Below, one piece after another: positions 12,472 through 13,932 of a stretch of DNA of 13,932 nucleotides. Source of the DNA: JBBSQE01 sp038258095. GTDB taxonomy: Bacteria; Actinomycetota; Thermoleophilia; Solirubrobacterales; 70-9. Numbering within the stretch: position 1 is the stretch's first letter; each line of letters starts with the position of its first letter. Under the pieces are notes generated by a model. That model saw only the letters and a list, made by a program, of their open reading frames with translations, ran no database searches and had not been told where the DNA came from. The stretch is from NCBI GenBank assembly GCA_038258095.1, contig JBBSQE010000072.1:1-13932 (forward strand), given 5' to 3'. The translations under genes and the position numbers were made by a program.

Positions 12472-12870
12472 CTAACCCCCAACCGCGACGGCGGCAAGAT
12501 CGGTCCGGCCGAAGTCGTCGCCCTTAAAGAGGAGCGGCTCACCGCTCGCCACCGCAAGTGCGTAGGAGAAGCAGTCCCCGTAGTTGAGCCCGGCGGGATG
12601 GCGACCATGGCCAAAGCGCCGCCAAGCGCGCCGTGCGAGCTCGGCCTGGTCGAGGTCAACCGCGACGATCTGCACCGACGCCCGATGAAGCAGGAGGTCA
12701 AGCTCCCTACCCCCGTGCTCGCCCAGTCGGGACTCGATGACGAGCGCGCATTCGAGCAAGGTCGCCGCCGACATCAACCGCTTCGGATCCGCCTCGATCG
12801 CCTCGTTGATCAGGCGACGTTCGGGCTCATCGGTGAGCACCGCGACGAGAGCCGAGGTGTCGATGACCAT
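12472..12870 (-). CDS. vapC: VapC-type PIN-domain toxin ribonuclease
   Basis: A 132-residue PIN-domain protein. The acidic metal-binding residues are all present: D4 (MVIDTSALVA), E40 (SAATLLECALV), D99 (NYGDCFSYALA) and D118/D119 (LLFKGDDF). VapC toxins are magnesium-dependent ribonucleases that cleave tRNA or rRNA when freed from their VapB partner. Length and motif spacing are normal, so the toxin looks intact. ATG 12870 overlaps the vapB stop by one base (TGATG), so translation is coupled. The specific RNA target cannot be read from sequence. Confidence 0.93.
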   Translation of the reverse strand: MVIDTSALVAVLTDEPERRLINEAIEADPKRLMSAATLLECALVIESRLGEHGGRELDLLLHRASVQIVAVDLDQAELARRAWRRFGHGRHPAGLNYGDCFSYALAVASGEPLLFKGDDFGRTDLAAVAVGG

Positions 12871-13121
12871 CAGCGCGGGATTCCGTCATCGTCGTAATCG
12901 ACGATCTCCTCGGCGCTTCGGACGTCCAGCACCGGCAGGGCAGCGGCTCGGACAGCGATCTCATCGAGCTGGTCGGCGAGCCCAACCCTGCTGCCAGCCC
13001 GCACGCGACCGAGCCGTTCGCGAACTGCCTCCGTGACCGCCTCGGTGATCGTCTCTCCCGTCGCCGCCGCCAGCTCCCGGGCGAGCGCATCGGTCTCCTC
13101 CGCCTTGATGTTCAGTGCCAT
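12870..13121 (-). CDS. vapB: VapB-type antitoxin (Rv0623-like)
   Basis: An 83-residue protein from ATG 13121: MALNIKAEETDALARELAAA is the opening of the Rv0623-like/PSK transcription-factor family, with one short strand (LNIK) and the helices ETDALARELAAATG and TITEAVTEAVRERL. The second half is acidic (ADQLDEIAVRAA, EEIVDYDDDGIPR) and should occupy the PIN active site of the toxin encoded next. By family knowledge it neutralises VapC and autoregulates the operon. A TATGCT box lies 6 nt before the ATG. Confidence 0.92.
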   Translation of the reverse strand: MALNIKAEETDALARELAAATGETITEAVTEAVRERLGRVRAGSRVGLADQLDEIAVRAAALPVLDVRSAEEIVDYDDDGIPR

Positions 13122-13133
13122 ACAGAAAGCATA
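13122..13133 (-). promoter_or_regulatory. Candidate leaderless -10 element of the vapBC operon
   Basis: TATGCT (13133-13128) is followed after 6 nt by ATG 13121. The upstream stretch to about 13150 is AT-rich relative to its surroundings. A CTGGCA at 16 nt spacing could act as a weak -35. Confidence 0.48.
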
Positions 13134-13206
13134 ACATTAGGAAGAATCTTGCCAGCTCTGAGTCTCGTGGCCGGCAAAGCACCCCGGTGCCCACGCGCGG
13201 TCCGTG

Positions 13207-13932
13207 TCAGCCATCCTCGTTCGTGCGGACGGTCAGCCACGCGATCCCTCCCCCGACCACGGCTGTAGCCGCGGCGATCAGCATCGCCGTCTGGAAGCCG
13301 GCCGAGAAGGCACCGGGACCGACTGCCGTGCCGGCTCCGATGCCGGCGGCGGCCGGTAGAGCTGAGGACGAGAGCAACTGAGCGAAACGGGTGGCGGCGT
13401 TGTTGACCGCGGAGGCGATCCCGGCGCGATCGTCCGGCAGTGCGCCGAGCACCGCCGTGGTCAGCGGAGCGACGAAGATCGTCATCCCGATCCCGAAAAT
13501 GACGACGCCGGGGAGGATTGACTCCACGTAGCCGTCGCCTCGTCCGACGCCGGCGAGCATGAATACGCCGACACCGAGCACGAGGGGCCCGATCGTCATC
13601 GGCACGCGCGGTCCGATCTCCTGTCCGAGCCTTCCGGCCTGAGCGGAGAAGAGCATCATGATCGCGGTGGCGGGGAACGAGGCGGCGCCGGCGGCGAGGG
13701 CGCTGTAGCCGAGCACGTCCTGGAGCTGCAGGGAGAGGAAGAAGAACGTGGCACCGATCGCCAGGTAGTTGGCGATCGTCGCTGCGTTGGCTCCGGAGAA
13801 CTGGCGCGAGCGAAAGATGCTCAGCGGCAGCATCGGGTCGGTCGCGCGGCGTTCGACGAGGAGGAAGGAGGTCAGCAGCAGACCCGCGCCGGCGGCTGCC
13901 ACGAGGACGACCGGATCATCGAGGCCACGGCC
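13207..13932 (-). CDS. DHA2-type MFS drug/solute exporter, N-terminal part outside window
   Basis: The frame is open from the right edge of the window to TGA at 13209-13207, giving 241 visible C-terminal residues. They contain about seven hydrophobic segments, fitting the second half of a 14-helix DHA2 (EmrB/QacA-like) major facilitator. Family features are the cytoplasmic linker VERRATDPMLPLSIFRSRQF, the GYSALAAGAASFPATAI helix and APLTTAVLGALPDDRAGIAS followed by AVNNAATRFAQLL. Such proteins export drugs or metabolites using the proton gradient. The true start lies beyond the window; the GTG at 13902 is internal. The substrate is unknown and no adjacent TetR or MarR regulator is visible. 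Confidence 0.9.
   Translation of the reverse strand, partial: GRGLDDPVVLVAAAGAGLLLTSFLLVERRATDPMLPLSIFRSRQFSGANAATIANYLAIGATFFFLSLQLQDVLGYSALAAGAASFPATAIMMLFSAQAGRLGQEIGPRVPMTIGPLVLGVGVFMLAGVGRGDGYVESILPGVVIFGIGMTIFVAPLTTAVLGALPDDRAGIASAVNNAATRFAQLLSSSALPAAAGIGAGTAVGPGAFSAGFQTAMLIAAATAVVGGGIAWLTVRTNEDG

Overview
The window is a high-GC chromosomal segment with dense short genes on both strands. Gene content suggests an actinobacterium, most likely of the Thermoleophilia/Solirubrobacterales type: a secreted delta-60 propeller fused to RTX repeats, an O-antigen-ligase-like protein with a TPR tail, a zinc-ribbon class III cyclase, and several start codons 6-8 nt behind a TANNNT-like -10 box (leaderless transcription). 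The lineage is an inference from gene style, not from a marker gene. I see no insertion sequence, integrase, CRISPR array, rRNA or intact tRNA.

Layout. 2-529 (+): 5'-truncated SRPBCC protein. 594-1319 (-): zinc-ribbon adenylate cyclase, possibly preceded by a 22-residue leaderless leader peptide whose stop overlaps the cyclase ATG. 1532-2237 (+): small helical protein overlapping a nucleotidyltransferase, a candidate toxin-antitoxin-like pair; the second gene carries a perfect 32-nt palindrome. 2328-4256 (-): O-antigen ligase/polymerase-like membrane protein with TPR tail. 4435-6348 (+): divergent secreted propeller/RTX protein. 6384-6899 (-): DUF4188 protein. 7022-7693 (+): three-helix membrane protein of unknown function. 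7665-8277 (-): MazE/MazF-type toxin-antitoxin pair. 8401-8739 (+): TfoX N-terminal-domain protein. 8934-9395 (-): membrane-anchored haem-binding CxxCH protein. 9584-9735 (+): decayed second copy of the TfoX gene with a 184-bp internal deletion. 9753-10322 (-): dihydrofolate-reductase-like/RibD C-terminal protein. 10402-11664 (-): AAA ATPase with DUF4143, preceded by four 23-nt direct repeats. 11833-12429 (+): PAP2/undecaprenyl-diphosphatase-like phosphatase. 12472-13121 (-): VapBC toxin-antitoxin pair. 13207-13932 (-): C-terminal part of a DHA2-type MFS exporter running off the window.

How it fits together. This is not one pathway. The envelope theme is the ligase-like protein, the divergent secreted RTX protein and the PAP2 phosphatase. 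The accessory theme is two recognisable toxin-antitoxin pairs (MazEF, VapBC), one candidate pair (small protein plus nucleotidyltransferase), a DUF4143 ATPase and a broken gene duplicate, all interleaved with single housekeeping-like genes. The least explained structures are the 32-nt palindrome inside the nucleotidyltransferase gene, the 23-nt repeat array in front of the ATPase, and the leader peptide in front of the cyclase. No intergenic stretch exceeds about 200 bases.
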